In this document: one piece after another, positions 50,871-60,022 of the stretch
Numbering within the stretch: position 1 is the first letter of the stretch
Layout: the number at the start of each line of letters is the position of its first letter
From: Clostridium guangxiense
GTDB taxonomy: Bacteria; Bacillota; Clostridia; Clostridiales; Clostridiaceae
Direction: 5' to 3'
DNA length: 64,000 nt
Assembly (NCBI RefSeq): GCF_021043395.1
Contig: NZ_JAJNKE010000016.1
Span: forward strand, 21,197 to 85,196
The notes under the pieces: generated by a model
Database searches by the model: none
Told to the model about the DNA's origin: nothing
Seen by the model: the letters and a program-made list of their open reading frames with translations, nothing else
Translations under genes and position numbers: made by a program

Positions 50871-51647
50871 TTACAATTGTATTGTTTTTTCTCTTATATA
50901 TCTTAATTGACTGAGTCTTATTGAAGCAGCTGTTACTGAAACTCCAAATACTATAGAAATTTTTTTTGCTATTTCAACTGCAATTTCATCAGTTTCAAAG
51001 TCTTGTCCTAATATTATATAATCACCATTGATTCTAAACTTTTTAAATATTTCACTTGTTACCACTTTAAACATCTTTTTAGGCATAAGCAAGCAAGATG
51101 CCATATAGTTAGCCTGCCACTCCATCCAATCATTATTCGTTTTAAAAGTTCTCCTTGATGCATAATTTTCAAAGCTCTTTTTAAAACATTTTATTGATGG
51201 CATTTCTTTACCATTTATACTATCCCAAAAACTAAATTGATCTCTCTTTGCTTTAAACATTTCCCTATGCAATATCCAATGACCAGCTTCATGCCCACTG
51301 GTAAAATTATATCTTCCTTCTTGATTTTTATTAAGTAATGAATTATCAATAATTACAGTACCTTTTTTTACGTATATACTTCTTATTTTCTTGCTTTCAG
51401 GATCATATACATTTAGAAATCCATTATCAAAGGCTGTTAAACCAAGAATACTTCCATCTTGTGTTATATCCTTATAATCCATATCTAACTTTAAATAATT
51501 TTCTAAGAATTCATCAATAGGAGTCTGCATAGGTTCTTTCAATATTTGAGAATTAAAATCCCACAAATACATTTCAGCAATTTCTTCTATGTCACTTTTG
51601 TATAGTAATGGTAAGCCATCTTTTTTTCTTGGGATACTTACATCCAC
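50871..51647 (-). CDS. ImmA/IrrE-family metallopeptidase
   Basis: A 258-residue zinc peptidase with HEAGHWILH (near residue 117) and a downstream WQANYMASCLLMPKKMF block containing the third ligand region. The family cuts or inactivates partner XRE repressors, as ImmA does to ImmR in ICEBs1 after DNA damage. The GTG start overlaps the stop of the repressor gene, so the two are coupled. It likely triggers prophage induction. Confidence 0.88.
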   Translation of the reverse strand: MDVSIPRKKDGLPLLYKSDIEEIAEMYLWDFNSQILKEPMQTPIDEFLENYLKLDMDYKDITQDGSILGLTAFDNGFLNVYDPESKKIRSIYVKKGTVIIDNSLLNKNQEGRYNFTSGHEAGHWILHREMFKAKRDQFSFWDSINGKEMPSIKCFKKSFENYASRRTFKTNNDWMEWQANYMASCLLMPKKMFKVVTSEIFKKFRINGDYIILGQDFETDEIAVEIAKKISIVFGVSVTAASIRLSQLRYIREKTIQL

Positions 51648-52021
51648 TAAATCTTTTTCCCCCTATCATTTAGCTTTTTAACAAATTCATCCCAATCTTC
51701 TTCCGTTGCAACTTCCTTGGCCTTCCTAAGTGCTACCCTAACTTTTTCTGATGACATAATATACTCTGGAAGATCAGGCGATATTGTATTTTTACCTTCA
51801 CCTGCTAAATCAAACATTGTATGTTTTTCATCCTCAGTTAATTTTAAAATTTCAGCTATTTGTAAGAGTTTATCCATGTCTGGTGGATATCTTCTGCCTT
51901 TTTCAATATCACTGAGATATGCGGGTGCAATTCCTAGTTCCGAGGCCATTCCTCTTAAGGTTATTCCAAGTGCCTTTCTTTTATCTGCAATATAATTTCC
52001 GAAACCTAATATATTATTCAT
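51647..52021 (-). CDS. XRE-family phage repressor (ImmR-like)
   Basis: A 124-residue protein with an N-terminal HTH (NYIADKRKALGITLRGMASE, then LGIAPAYLSDIEKGRRYPPD) and a helical C-terminus. It lacks a LexA-like self-cleavage domain and is followed by an ImmA-type peptidase, so control is expected to be by proteolysis from that partner. Its promoter contains a perfect 13-bp palindrome, which suggests autorepression. Unusually for a repressor, it reads in the same direction as the early and late genes. Confidence 0.88.
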   Translation of the reverse strand: MNNILGFGNYIADKRKALGITLRGMASELGIAPAYLSDIEKGRRYPPDMDKLLQIAEILKLTEDEKHTMFDLAGEGKNTISPDLPEYIMSSEKVRVALRKAKEVATEEDWDEFVKKLNDRGKKI

Positions 52022-52070
52022 TTCAATCCCCTTCTAAACAAATTAGCGTGTTCGCATATCTGATAACATT

Positions 52071-52099
52071 ATTGTATAGGAAACAGTTTCCATTGTCAA
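52071..52099 (-). promoter_or_regulatory. Repressor promoter with operator in the spacer
   Basis: On the minus strand TTGACA (52099-52094), a 17-bp spacer and TACAAT (52076-52071) make a near-consensus promoter. The spacer and flank hold the palindrome GGAAACTGTTTCC (52091-52079). Repressor binding there would block its own transcription. Confidence 0.8.
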
Positions 52100-52146
52100 T
52101 ATGTTTTTTACAATTTATTCAATTTTTTATATTTTAATGTATATTT

Positions 52147-52560
52147 CTAAAACATAATATTTTTAAATTTTCCTTCTTCGATTTGTAAAATAGACTTTTC
52201 ATAAATTTCCTTTAATTTGCACATCTTAATAGTAAAAACACAAATATCATCAATTACTACTGGTTCTACAATATCAGCATACTCTTTTATAACATTCTCC
52301 ATAAATTCTACATCTATATTGTCAATCAAATCATTTTGACTAAAATTTAATAAAGCTAGCTCATGTATTAATTCATCCTTATCATATTTAATTAATTCAT
52401 ATTTATTTTTATCCATATATAAATTTAATTTTTCGATAATTAAAGCAAGAATTTGATAATTAGGTTCCGCATCAAGTTCTACATTATCCTTTAAATATAT
52501 AAATCCTTTCTTGTGTAAATTTTTCGCTGTTTTTATAGTTTCCTTAAGTTTTTTTTCCAT
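52147..52560 (-). CDS. Uncharacterised protein upstream of the repressor
   Basis: About 137 residues, acidic and helical (EKKLKETIKTAKNLHKKGFI, then ELIHELALLNFSQNDLIDNI, ending CKLKEIYEKSILQIEEGKF). No family is recognised. AAGGTG before the ATG at 52560 chooses this start. It lies between the repressor promoter and the terminator of the 52695 gene and is the last gene that could belong to the prophage on this side. Confidence 0.55.
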   Translation of the reverse strand: MEKKLKETIKTAKNLHKKGFIYLKDNVELDAEPNYQILALIIEKLNLYMDKNKYELIKYDKDELIHELALLNFSQNDLIDNIDVEFMENVIKEYADIVEPVVIDDICVFTIKMCKLKEIYEKSILQIEEGKFKNIMF

Positions 52561-52642
52561 AAAAATCACCTTCACTTATTATATATGCATAGCATTTAGA
52601 AAGTTCAGTAATTTTACAAAAAATTTGTGGACACAATAAAAA

Positions 52643-52683
52643 AACAAGGGGATTTATATTATTGTACAAATTCTACCCTTGTT
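52643..52683 (-). terminator. Terminator behind the NucS-like gene
   Basis: AACAAGGG (52643-52650) pairs with CCCTTGTT (52676-52683) around a long AT-rich loop. On the minus strand it is followed by TTTTTTTATTG. It separates the restriction cluster from the prophage. Confidence 0.65.
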
Positions 52684-52694
52684 TTCTATTTATC

Positions 52695-53699
52695 TTATTC
52701 CATTTCATTTTCCAAAGACAACATTTTCTCCTGTCTCATTTCATGCAAAGTTTTATCACGCCCTTTGATCATAGCCCAAGAATAAATTCTAATTGTAGAC
52801 CATCCAGTAACCTTTTGCCCCCATTTATTGAATGTAATTTTTTCACCATTAAAACTAACGTATTTAGCATCAACAACTGTTGCTTCTGAATTCTCAGAAT
52901 TCTTAATTACAACAATGTCTCCACTTTTAATTATTCCCCATTCAAACAGCTTATCCATTCCAGGAAGTGTGGTTCTAGTAATAGGTATATCTCTTTTAGC
53001 TTTATATGTAGGTAGTTTTTTGCTATCCACCTCAACATAAAAATCTTCTAAAGATGGTGGAGGAAGTATTCTATTAATATCTATAAAATAACTATCCTTT
53101 ATTTTAATTGGACTTAATTCAAAACAACTAATATCTACATTGCTTCCTATAAGCCAAGCTGCAGCTGATAATGTTTGCTTATCAAAAGATGATGCTATAA
53201 GTATTATCCTTTGCTTTGAGTTAAATGTTTTTAATGCATTATTCTTTTCAAGAAAATCATTTAAAATCCTTGATGCTTTTTCATAAGCTGTTAATTCTCC
53301 AAGCTCAAATTCATCCTTATATTTTTCAATGTAAGAAGCAAATATTTTATCAACTAAGTCATCTGAAGTTTTGATTTTAGCATAACTTGCAGCATACCTT
53401 ATAGCTTGAAATTCAAAAGCTTCTTTTCTTTGTATAATATCTTCAACATCTCTTTTAATTTCAATTAATACAAGATTACCATTTTCGTCTACTGCTGTTA
53501 AATCACTTCTGCCATTTTCTTTGTTTACAACTTGCTTTCCAACTACAAGAAGGGTTTCATCTTCAAATATAAGTTCTATGTTTTTTCTTAAAAATTCTTC
53601 TATATGCTCCTCTCTTAAGTTTAAGGATTTAAAATTTGTATTTTCTATTTCAATGTCTTCAATTTCTATAGAATCTTTGATTTTTACTGGAATTAACAT
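52695..53699 (-). CDS. NucS-like PD-(D/E)XK nuclease with RAMA-like C-terminus
   Basis: A 334-residue protein. Residues 25-120 carry a nuclease core like NucS/DUF91: EEHIEEFLRKNIELIFED, D66 in RSDLTAV, E80 and K82 in VLIEIKRD, and Q98 with AIRYAASYAKI. Residues 225-320 (PGMDKLFEWGIIKSGDIVVI, then GQKVTGWSTIRIYSWAMIKG) resemble the RAMA or DUF4357-type domain linked to restriction-modification proteins, possibly a modified-DNA reader. It lies 182 bp downstream of hsdM on the same strand with its own ribosome binding site (GGTAGGGG). It may be an accessory restriction nuclease; the role is inference. Confidence 0.72.
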   Translation of the reverse strand: MLIPVKIKDSIEIEDIEIENTNFKSLNLREEHIEEFLRKNIELIFEDETLLVVGKQVVNKENGRSDLTAVDENGNLVLIEIKRDVEDIIQRKEAFEFQAIRYAASYAKIKTSDDLVDKIFASYIEKYKDEFELGELTAYEKASRILNDFLEKNNALKTFNSKQRIILIASSFDKQTLSAAAWLIGSNVDISCFELSPIKIKDSYFIDINRILPPPSLEDFYVEVDSKKLPTYKAKRDIPITRTTLPGMDKLFEWGIIKSGDIVVIKNSENSEATVVDAKYVSFNGEKITFNKWGQKVTGWSTIRIYSWAMIKGRDKTLHEMRQEKMLSLENEME

Positions 53700-53881
53700 A
53701 TGATTTACCCCTACCTAATTGTTCATTATATTTATAATTATAACCACATAAAACCTTTATAAACTTATTCACTATTTCTAGTAACAATATGTATGTTTTC
53801 TGGTTGCTGTTATTTATTTGGATTTCTTCTCTCCTTTTAACTTTTTTCGGGTAATGAGAGCAAAGGCTTAACTTGCTCAAA

Positions 53882-55375
53882 TTATTCAACATCTGAATCC
53901 CCATTTAATATCGCCATGATTTCCTTGAAACTGTCTAAACCTGCTTCAATATTCTCAATAATTTCATTAGCCAAAATATCAGGATCCGGAAGATTGTCTA
54001 AATCCTCCAAACTTTTATCTTTAAGCCAAAAGATATCAAGACTTGTCTTATCTCTTTCAATAATTTCTTCATAGGTAAACTTACGCCATCTACCTTCTGG
54101 GTTAGTCTCTGACCAAGTTTCTTTACGCTCGTAACGATTCGTTGGATTATAACATTGAATAAAATCTTCTAAATCATTAAATGTCATTGGTTCCTTCTTC
54201 AATGTGTGATGTACGTTAGTTCTATAATCATAAAACCAAATTTCTTTCGTCCATGGAGATTTTGCACCAGGTTTATTATCAAAGAATAGAACATTAGCCT
54301 TCACACCTGGTCTATAGAATATACCTGTAGGCAACCTTAAGATTGTATGTAGTTCAGTTGATTTAAGTAATTCTTTTCTAACGGTTTCTCCCGCCCCTCC
54401 CTCAAATAAAACATTATCCGGTAAAACAACAGCAGCTTCTCCCGTTTCTTTTAATAATGTTCTAATATGTTGTAAAAAGTTCAATTGCTTATTTGAAGTT
54501 GTGACCCAAAAATCTTGTCTATTATAAACTAAGTCTTCTTTTTCTTGTTCGCCTTCTTCATTTGTAATAGTCATACTAGATTTTTTACCAAAAGGCGGAT
54601 TCGCAAGTACATAATCATAACGCTTGCCTTCATCCGCTATCAATGCATCTGCCGAAGAAATAAATGTTTCTCCATCTATTTCACCGATATTATGAAGGAA
54701 CATATTCATCAAACATAATCTTCGAGTGTTGGCTACAATTTCGTTTCCATAAAATGTTTTGTTTTTTAAAAACTCTTTTTGTTCTCTATCTAAACCATAA
54801 TTACTAATGATATAGTCATAGGCTGCTAAAAAAAAACCACCTGTGCCACAAGCAGGATCTATAATAGTTTTCATAGGCTCTGGTTGTACACAAGCTACCA
54901 TAGTTTGAATAAGGGCCCTTGGTGTAAAATACTGACCTGCACCACTTTTAGTATCCTCTGCATTTTTCTCTAGTAAACCTTCATAAATCTTCCCTTTTAG
55001 GTCAGTTCCCATCATACTCCATTTTTCTTTATCAACCATATCAATGATTTTATAAAGCTTTGCAGGATCTTGTATCTTATTTTGAGATTTCGTAAAAATT
55101 TGTCCTAAAGTTCCTTTTGCTTTAGATAACTCTTTTAAAGTTTTATTATAACGTGCTTCTAATGCAGCTCCTCTTTCTTTCTTAAGGCTTTCCCAATCAC
55201 AGCCCTCAGGTACAGTGATTTTTCGATTATATGGTGGTTCGGCGAATTCATCAACCATTTTGAGAAATAGTAGATAAGTCAGCTGTTCTAAATAGTCACC
55301 ATAACTTACACCATCATCACGAAGAATATTAGCAAAACTCCATACTTTGGGTATTATACTTGATTCATTGCTCAT
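53882..55375 (-). CDS. hsdM: Type I restriction-modification DNA methyltransferase (M subunit)
   Basis: About 497 residues. The methyltransferase motifs are DPACGTGGFF (near residue 174; SAM binding) and NPPFGKKS (near 262; catalytic), with the HsdM N-terminal helical domain before them (SIIPKVWSFANILRDDGVSY, YLEQLTYLLFLKMVDE). It methylates adenine in the sequence chosen by HsdS; two copies join HsdS and HsdR. AAGGAGG before the ATG at 55375 fixes the start, which lies inside the end of hsdS (11-bp overlap), so translation is coupled. No methyltransferase motif is damaged. Confidence 0.95.
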   Translation of the reverse strand: MSNESSIIPKVWSFANILRDDGVSYGDYLEQLTYLLFLKMVDEFAEPPYNRKITVPEGCDWESLKKERGAALEARYNKTLKELSKAKGTLGQIFTKSQNKIQDPAKLYKIIDMVDKEKWSMMGTDLKGKIYEGLLEKNAEDTKSGAGQYFTPRALIQTMVACVQPEPMKTIIDPACGTGGFFLAAYDYIISNYGLDREQKEFLKNKTFYGNEIVANTRRLCLMNMFLHNIGEIDGETFISSADALIADEGKRYDYVLANPPFGKKSSMTITNEEGEQEKEDLVYNRQDFWVTTSNKQLNFLQHIRTLLKETGEAAVVLPDNVLFEGGAGETVRKELLKSTELHTILRLPTGIFYRPGVKANVLFFDNKPGAKSPWTKEIWFYDYRTNVHHTLKKEPMTFNDLEDFIQCYNPTNRYERKETWSETNPEGRWRKFTYEEIIERDKTSLDIFWLKDKSLEDLDNLPDPDILANEIIENIEAGLDSFKEIMAILNGDSDVE

Positions 55376-56831
55376 ATTTTGTGCCCTCCTTCTTTTCATT
55401 TTTTATTCTATCCAATAGTTTTTCTGCCGTTTCCCAATCACACTCCCTCCGACAAACTTCAAGTTCTTCTTTACTTAACAACCTTCCCTCAAATGCTTTT
55501 TTTAGAATACTCTGACGCAAAGCTTCTGCTTTTTCAAGTCCTTCGTCAATATTAGTTATAACATTATCACAAACAGAAAGACGAGTTTCAATTTCTGATA
55601 CTACTTGAATTTGTTCTTTTAAACAACAATATGGAATAATTATATTTTCCAAAATATTAAGATTTATATTCTTTTGAGCCGTAGCTGGTGCCCATGAACT
55701 AATTTTCATTTTAGCAAATTTAAAAAAATAATCAATATAACGTTTATCAATTATTGATTCAAATGGTGTAAAACCTACTACACTATCTGGAAAACATGCG
55801 TCAATACCCAAAAATCCAGTCTCTGCTATATTCGCGGCAATGGTTATACACAATGTACCCTTAGGCCATAGTTTACTTTGAGCCAAGCCAAAATCACTAT
55901 ATGTCTGTGAATATTCCATTATTACGTCTTGAGCTTTAACTTCTGCAGTTTGTATAAATGGATATTTTCCACCAAAAAGTATTGAATCATTTCTAGGTCT
56001 ATGTTTCGATTTTCCACGACCTAACTCACCTGAATAGGCAAGGAAATTATAGAACCAATTTTTAGGCAAGTCAGAAAGCTCTAATACTTCTTTACTATCC
56101 AATATTGACTTAAATTCTCGCATTTTCGGTTTGCTTGGCCTCTTGCCTACTTTTCCATTTGCTTCCCACTCACTAACAGCTTTTTTCCAATCTTTCAACT
56201 GCTCTTCATAGTAATTTTCTCGTTCTTTTTTAATTTTCTCTAATAATTCTTCTGCAGAAGGTAAATCTGCCTGCTGATCTCTCCACTCTTTTGTCAAATC
56301 ACCCTCAAAAGCTTTCTTCAATACAGCCTGGCGATAAATTTGTAGCTTTTCTTTGGCTTTCTTCAAGTTATCAATGCCATTATCTAACTTACTAAAAAGC
56401 TCCTCAATTTTTGTTACAATAGCTCGCTGTTCTGGAAGTGGGGCTATCTTTATTCCTAATTTAGAAAAAATTGAAATCCAATACCTCTTATGTGTATCCG
56501 TATTATGCCTAATTGTTTGCATATAATAAAAAACATATTTTAAATTTACTAAATTGGAAGTAGGTATCAATATTTTCATTGCTGAAGATTTTACCTTAAA
56601 TCTGAAATTTACAAATTTAGTTGCAGTTGTAAAATCATCAAAAATAATAACTGGAACTTCCGAAAAAATATTATGTTTTTCATTTGTATAACCAAGAATA
56701 AATGTTTTTCCAGCTGTAAGAACAGGAATTTTATAATTGTCACTGTATTTAACTGAATCAACAATATAGTTAGACGGTTGTATATACTCTAACATATCTT
56801 CTAATTTTGCTTCTATCCAATATTTCCTCAT
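55365..56831 (-). CDS. hsdS: Type I restriction specificity subunit
   Basis: A 488-residue HsdS with two target-recognition domains (about 1-130 and 235-400), each followed by a conserved helical spacer: LPEQRAIVTKIEELFSKLDN and KLQIYRQAVLKKAFEGDLTK in the middle, LKEQIQVVSEIETRLSVCDN and LRQSILKKAFEGRLL at the end. These two half-repeats set the bipartite DNA target. An unusually long charged insert (KDWKKAVSEWEANGKVGKRP) joins the first spacer to the second recognition domain. The start overlaps the hsdR stop by one base (TAATG). Confidence 0.93.
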   Translation of the reverse strand: MRKYWIEAKLEDMLEYIQPSNYIVDSVKYSDNYKIPVLTAGKTFILGYTNEKHNIFSEVPVIIFDDFTTATKFVNFRFKVKSSAMKILIPTSNLVNLKYVFYYMQTIRHNTDTHKRYWISIFSKLGIKIAPLPEQRAIVTKIEELFSKLDNGIDNLKKAKEKLQIYRQAVLKKAFEGDLTKEWRDQQADLPSAEELLEKIKKERENYYEEQLKDWKKAVSEWEANGKVGKRPSKPKMREFKSILDSKEVLELSDLPKNWFYNFLAYSGELGRGKSKHRPRNDSILFGGKYPFIQTAEVKAQDVIMEYSQTYSDFGLAQSKLWPKGTLCITIAANIAETGFLGIDACFPDSVVGFTPFESIIDKRYIDYFFKFAKMKISSWAPATAQKNINLNILENIIIPYCCLKEQIQVVSEIETRLSVCDNVITNIDEGLEKAEALRQSILKKAFEGRLLSKEELEVCRRECDWETAEKLLDRIKNEKKEGTKYEQ

Positions 56832-59626
56832 TATGCTACCAGCACCTCATTTAATTCATTAATTATTTCATTCATCTTATCTCCAAATAGTTGATACATT
56901 TTGCCTCTGCCTCCTTGTGCATCAAACGGTGTATAATCTAGATCATCAACCTCCACATGAAAACTTGTTGATATATGCTCTTTAATCATCCTTAACCAGT
57001 TCATCTGCTCTCCATTGAACTTCAATGCACCTGCTTGTTTACCGAAAACCCAATTTTTAAAGTTCTGATCAACAATTTTATTATAAGGCGTTAATTGCTT
57101 ATCAATCCCTGTAATTCTTCGAATTAGTGATACTAATGCAACTAATTCACTTTTAGGATTTTGTCCCTTTACATCTTCTAATTGAGCATAAGCATCCCAA
57201 ACATAATGAGGCGCAAGCATCGGTTTTTCTAGCTTAATTTTCTCTAACACTTCCTTAATCATCTTAAAAGTGAGCTCACGTCTTTTATACGGTTGGTCAT
57301 AGAAAATACTCAATGCCATTATTTCATCTTTATTAGCTTCTATATAATCCTTAAAGTTCTTAACAACTTCTTCAGCCTTTTCTATTGTAAAGCTATCCCA
57401 CTCTGCTTGGAGTATCTTATCCTGATTCACGATATCAATAATTTGTTCATGTACTTTTCGAACGTTTTCAATATACTCATTTAACTCTCCGTTAAAGATT
57501 TTAGCTGCATTGGTTGCTAATTCACTTTGAACTTGTTTACGGCATTCGTTTTCTTTTGCAGGATAACGCTCTACATCAGGAATTTCATCAATCAGCACTT
57601 GAGCCTTAGATTCAATAATATCTGGATCATATGCATTGAATAATTCTTTAACGGCAGCTTTCACACTTTTCCCACCACTCTTTTCCTGAAACTTACTCTT
57701 TTCATCATCTGTAAGTTGTTTATCCAAACGAATCAACCGATTTGCTAGGGATATAAATAAGTCTTCATCTTGTACCCCCATAGCAACAGCACCTAAAAGG
57801 TCTTTTAAAGACACACTAGGTTTTCTTTCCAGTGGTCTACTATCTGTTTTCTTTGATTTTGTAGCACCTATAGCATCAATAATGACAAAGTGAGTTTTGG
57901 TGTATTTTGCAGTTCGTGTTACACGTTTAAGATCATCAAACTCTATCGTTCGAGTTCCTCGCCCTTTCATCTGTTCAAAATAATTGATACTCTTTACATC
58001 TCTCATGAAGAGTAAAACTTCAAGTGGTTTTACATCTGTACCTGTTGCTATCATATCTACTGTTACAGCAATCCTTGGTGCCCATGAATTTCTAAAGCGA
58101 TTCAACACTGACTTAGGATCTTCATCAATTTTATAGGTAACTTTTTTGCAGAAGTCATTACTTTCATCAAATTCTTCACGAATAATTTGAATAATATCAT
58201 CTGCATGGCTATCTGTTTTTGCAAAAACTAAAGTTTTAGGCACTTCAAATTCACCATTTTCATCAAAGCGATCTGGAAAAATCTGTGGAAGCGATTCTTT
58301 GTAAGCTTTAATTATATGCCTAATTTGACTTGGATTTACAACATCCTTATCCAGTTTCTTTGCAGTATAAGTATACTCTTCATCCAACCGTTCCCATCTC
58401 TTCTTCCTAGTCAATTTTTCTCTTTTATCTACATACTCTTTTGCCTTTATCTTTGCTCCATCTTTAGTAATTTCAGTCTCAATCGTAAATACATCATAAG
58501 GAACATTTACTCCATCTGCCACAGACTCTTCATAAGTATATTCGCTAACTACATTTTCATTAAAAAACCCAAATGTTCTTTTATCTGGTGTAGCAGTAAG
58601 ACCAATTAAAAAAGCATCATAATAATCAAGTACTTGTTTCCATAAGTTATATATAGATCTATGACATTCATCAATAATGATAAAATCAAACTGTTCAATC
58701 GGATTCTTTGCTGTATACTCAACAGGCATAGGTTCTTTTTTTTGCCATTGCCAACCTTTCTCATTAGGATTTTCTTCTTCAGACGACTCGTCTAACTCTT
58801 CACCTTTAAGAATAGAATACAGTCTCTGAATAGTAGAAATACAAACGTGGCTATCAGAAGCAATATAGCTTGAGCTTAAACGCTGAACATTATACAATTC
58901 CGTAAATTTCCTGTTATCGTCTGTTGGCTGATATTTCAAAAACTCTTGCTCCGCTTGTTCTCCCAAATTCTTAGTATCAACAACAAACAAAATTCTTTTG
59001 GCTCTTGCAAATTTCAATAAACGATAAGTAAAAGTACAGGCTGTAAATGTCTTACCAGCACCCGTAGCCATCTGTATAAGTGCCTTCGGTCTGTTATTCT
59101 TAAAAGATATTTCTAAATTTTCGATTGCATTTATCTGTGCAGGGCGTAACCCTTCTTTATCCAATTGCGGAAGGTTGGTTAATCTTCTACGAAGAGTTTC
59201 CGTCTGATTATACCACTCTAGTAGTGTTGAAGGTTGATGAAAATGAAATACTGTCCTTGATCTAGGTTTTGGATCACGATAATCAGTAAATCTAGTCAAT
59301 ACACCAGTACTTTCATAAACAAAAGGCAGAGGTTCTTTATTTAAATTGTATTTTAAAGTAGCCTGTGCATAACCAGAAGATTGATCCTCTGCAATTGTTA
59401 GTCTCTGACCTTCCTCTTCTTTTTTCGCTTCAATAACACCAACAGGCTTTCTATCTACAAACAGAACGTAATCAGCTGGACCTATATCTGTCTGATATTC
59501 ACGAATAGCAACACCTTGTGCTGCAGATAAATTTACTCTTTTCTTGGATTGTACAACCCAACCAGCTTGATTTAACATTAAATCAATTTTATCTCTAGAT
59601 TTTTGTTCTGGATTCTGATTAAACAT
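56831..59626 (-). CDS. hsdR: Type I restriction endonuclease, R subunit
   Basis: A 931-residue restriction motor. The N-terminal nuclease has D52 (PADYV) and E66/K68 (VIEAKK); helicase motifs are MATGAGKTF (near 187), IIDECHR (near 320) and GLTATPDKR, with the motif VI region QMKGRGTRTIEFDD. The C-terminal end (DYTPFDAQGGRGKMYQLF, then MNEIINELNEVL) fits the EcoEI-type R family. It cuts unmethylated DNA away from the recognition site after translocation. It is first in the leftward order hsdR-hsdS-hsdM-nuclease, opposite to the frequent M-S-R order. Confidence 0.95.
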   Translation of the reverse strand: MFNQNPEQKSRDKIDLMLNQAGWVVQSKKRVNLSAAQGVAIREYQTDIGPADYVLFVDRKPVGVIEAKKEEEGQRLTIAEDQSSGYAQATLKYNLNKEPLPFVYESTGVLTRFTDYRDPKPRSRTVFHFHQPSTLLEWYNQTETLRRRLTNLPQLDKEGLRPAQINAIENLEISFKNNRPKALIQMATGAGKTFTACTFTYRLLKFARAKRILFVVDTKNLGEQAEQEFLKYQPTDDNRKFTELYNVQRLSSSYIASDSHVCISTIQRLYSILKGEELDESSEEENPNEKGWQWQKKEPMPVEYTAKNPIEQFDFIIIDECHRSIYNLWKQVLDYYDAFLIGLTATPDKRTFGFFNENVVSEYTYEESVADGVNVPYDVFTIETEITKDGAKIKAKEYVDKREKLTRKKRWERLDEEYTYTAKKLDKDVVNPSQIRHIIKAYKESLPQIFPDRFDENGEFEVPKTLVFAKTDSHADDIIQIIREEFDESNDFCKKVTYKIDEDPKSVLNRFRNSWAPRIAVTVDMIATGTDVKPLEVLLFMRDVKSINYFEQMKGRGTRTIEFDDLKRVTRTAKYTKTHFVIIDAIGATKSKKTDSRPLERKPSVSLKDLLGAVAMGVQDEDLFISLANRLIRLDKQLTDDEKSKFQEKSGGKSVKAAVKELFNAYDPDIIESKAQVLIDEIPDVERYPAKENECRKQVQSELATNAAKIFNGELNEYIENVRKVHEQIIDIVNQDKILQAEWDSFTIEKAEEVVKNFKDYIEANKDEIMALSIFYDQPYKRRELTFKMIKEVLEKIKLEKPMLAPHYVWDAYAQLEDVKGQNPKSELVALVSLIRRITGIDKQLTPYNKIVDQNFKNWVFGKQAGALKFNGEQMNWLRMIKEHISTSFHVEVDDLDYTPFDAQGGRGKMYQLFGDKMNEIINELNEVLVA

Positions 59627-60022
59627 AGTTCCCCCTCTTTCCCTTAAATCTATATTACAGTTCTAGTAAGTTCTTAATTAACTCTTCATTTAATACTTTT
59701 TCTTACAAAAATAATAAAGCACTTTCTTTCCAGTCATGTTGAAACTTTCCTTTACCATTTAGACAAATTCCATACACCTCCAGTATATCACTTTATATTA
59801 TAACAAATTTTATAATAAGTGGATATTGCAATTTGAAATCAATTCGAAAAAGAGCCTTCGTCTAACGATGGCTCTTAGAATATCAAATATTTATTTTAAA
59901 TTAAATGGGAACTTCCTCAAGGGCTTTATTCAACTATATTTTCTTTTTCCCTGTTTCCTACCCCTGTATTAAGAAACATATCCTATTTTTAACATTTTCT
60001 AAATCTAGTTATATCAATACTT
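59627..60022. other. Intergenic stretch between hsdR and rlmD
   Basis: No gene seen. It contains the hsdR promoter region and the rlmD terminator (59845-59876). Plus-strand ORFs here have no ribosome binding sites. It is a plausible right border of the accessory island. Confidence 0.5.
59845..59876 (-). terminator. Terminator behind rlmD
   Basis: AAGAGCC (59850-59856) pairs with GGCTCTT (59870-59876), and the inner TCGT/ACGA also pairs. On the minus strand it is followed by TTTTT. It lies about 150 bp after the rlmD stop. Confidence 0.8.

Larger units (their letters stand above)
9546..52560 (-). mobile_element. Siphovirus prophage, about 43 kb
   Basis: All genes from the recombinases to the repressor region are on the minus strand and follow the canonical order of HK97-head, long-tailed phages, from immunity and replication at the right to lysis and integration at the left. 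Terminase, portal, protease, capsid, connectors, tail tube, tape measure, Dit, tail endopeptidase, holin and amidase are all present and open, so it may be functional. Limits are approximate: the left edge is the terminator behind the second recombinase and the right edge is the gene upstream of the repressor. The short direct repeat expected from serine-recombinase integration was not found. Confidence 0.85.

Noticed and set aside
53659..53904. 81-codon minus-strand ORF between hsdM and the NucS-like gene
   Set aside because: It overlaps the ends of both neighbours, has no ribosome binding site and resembles no protein; the region is treated as an intergenic spacer.
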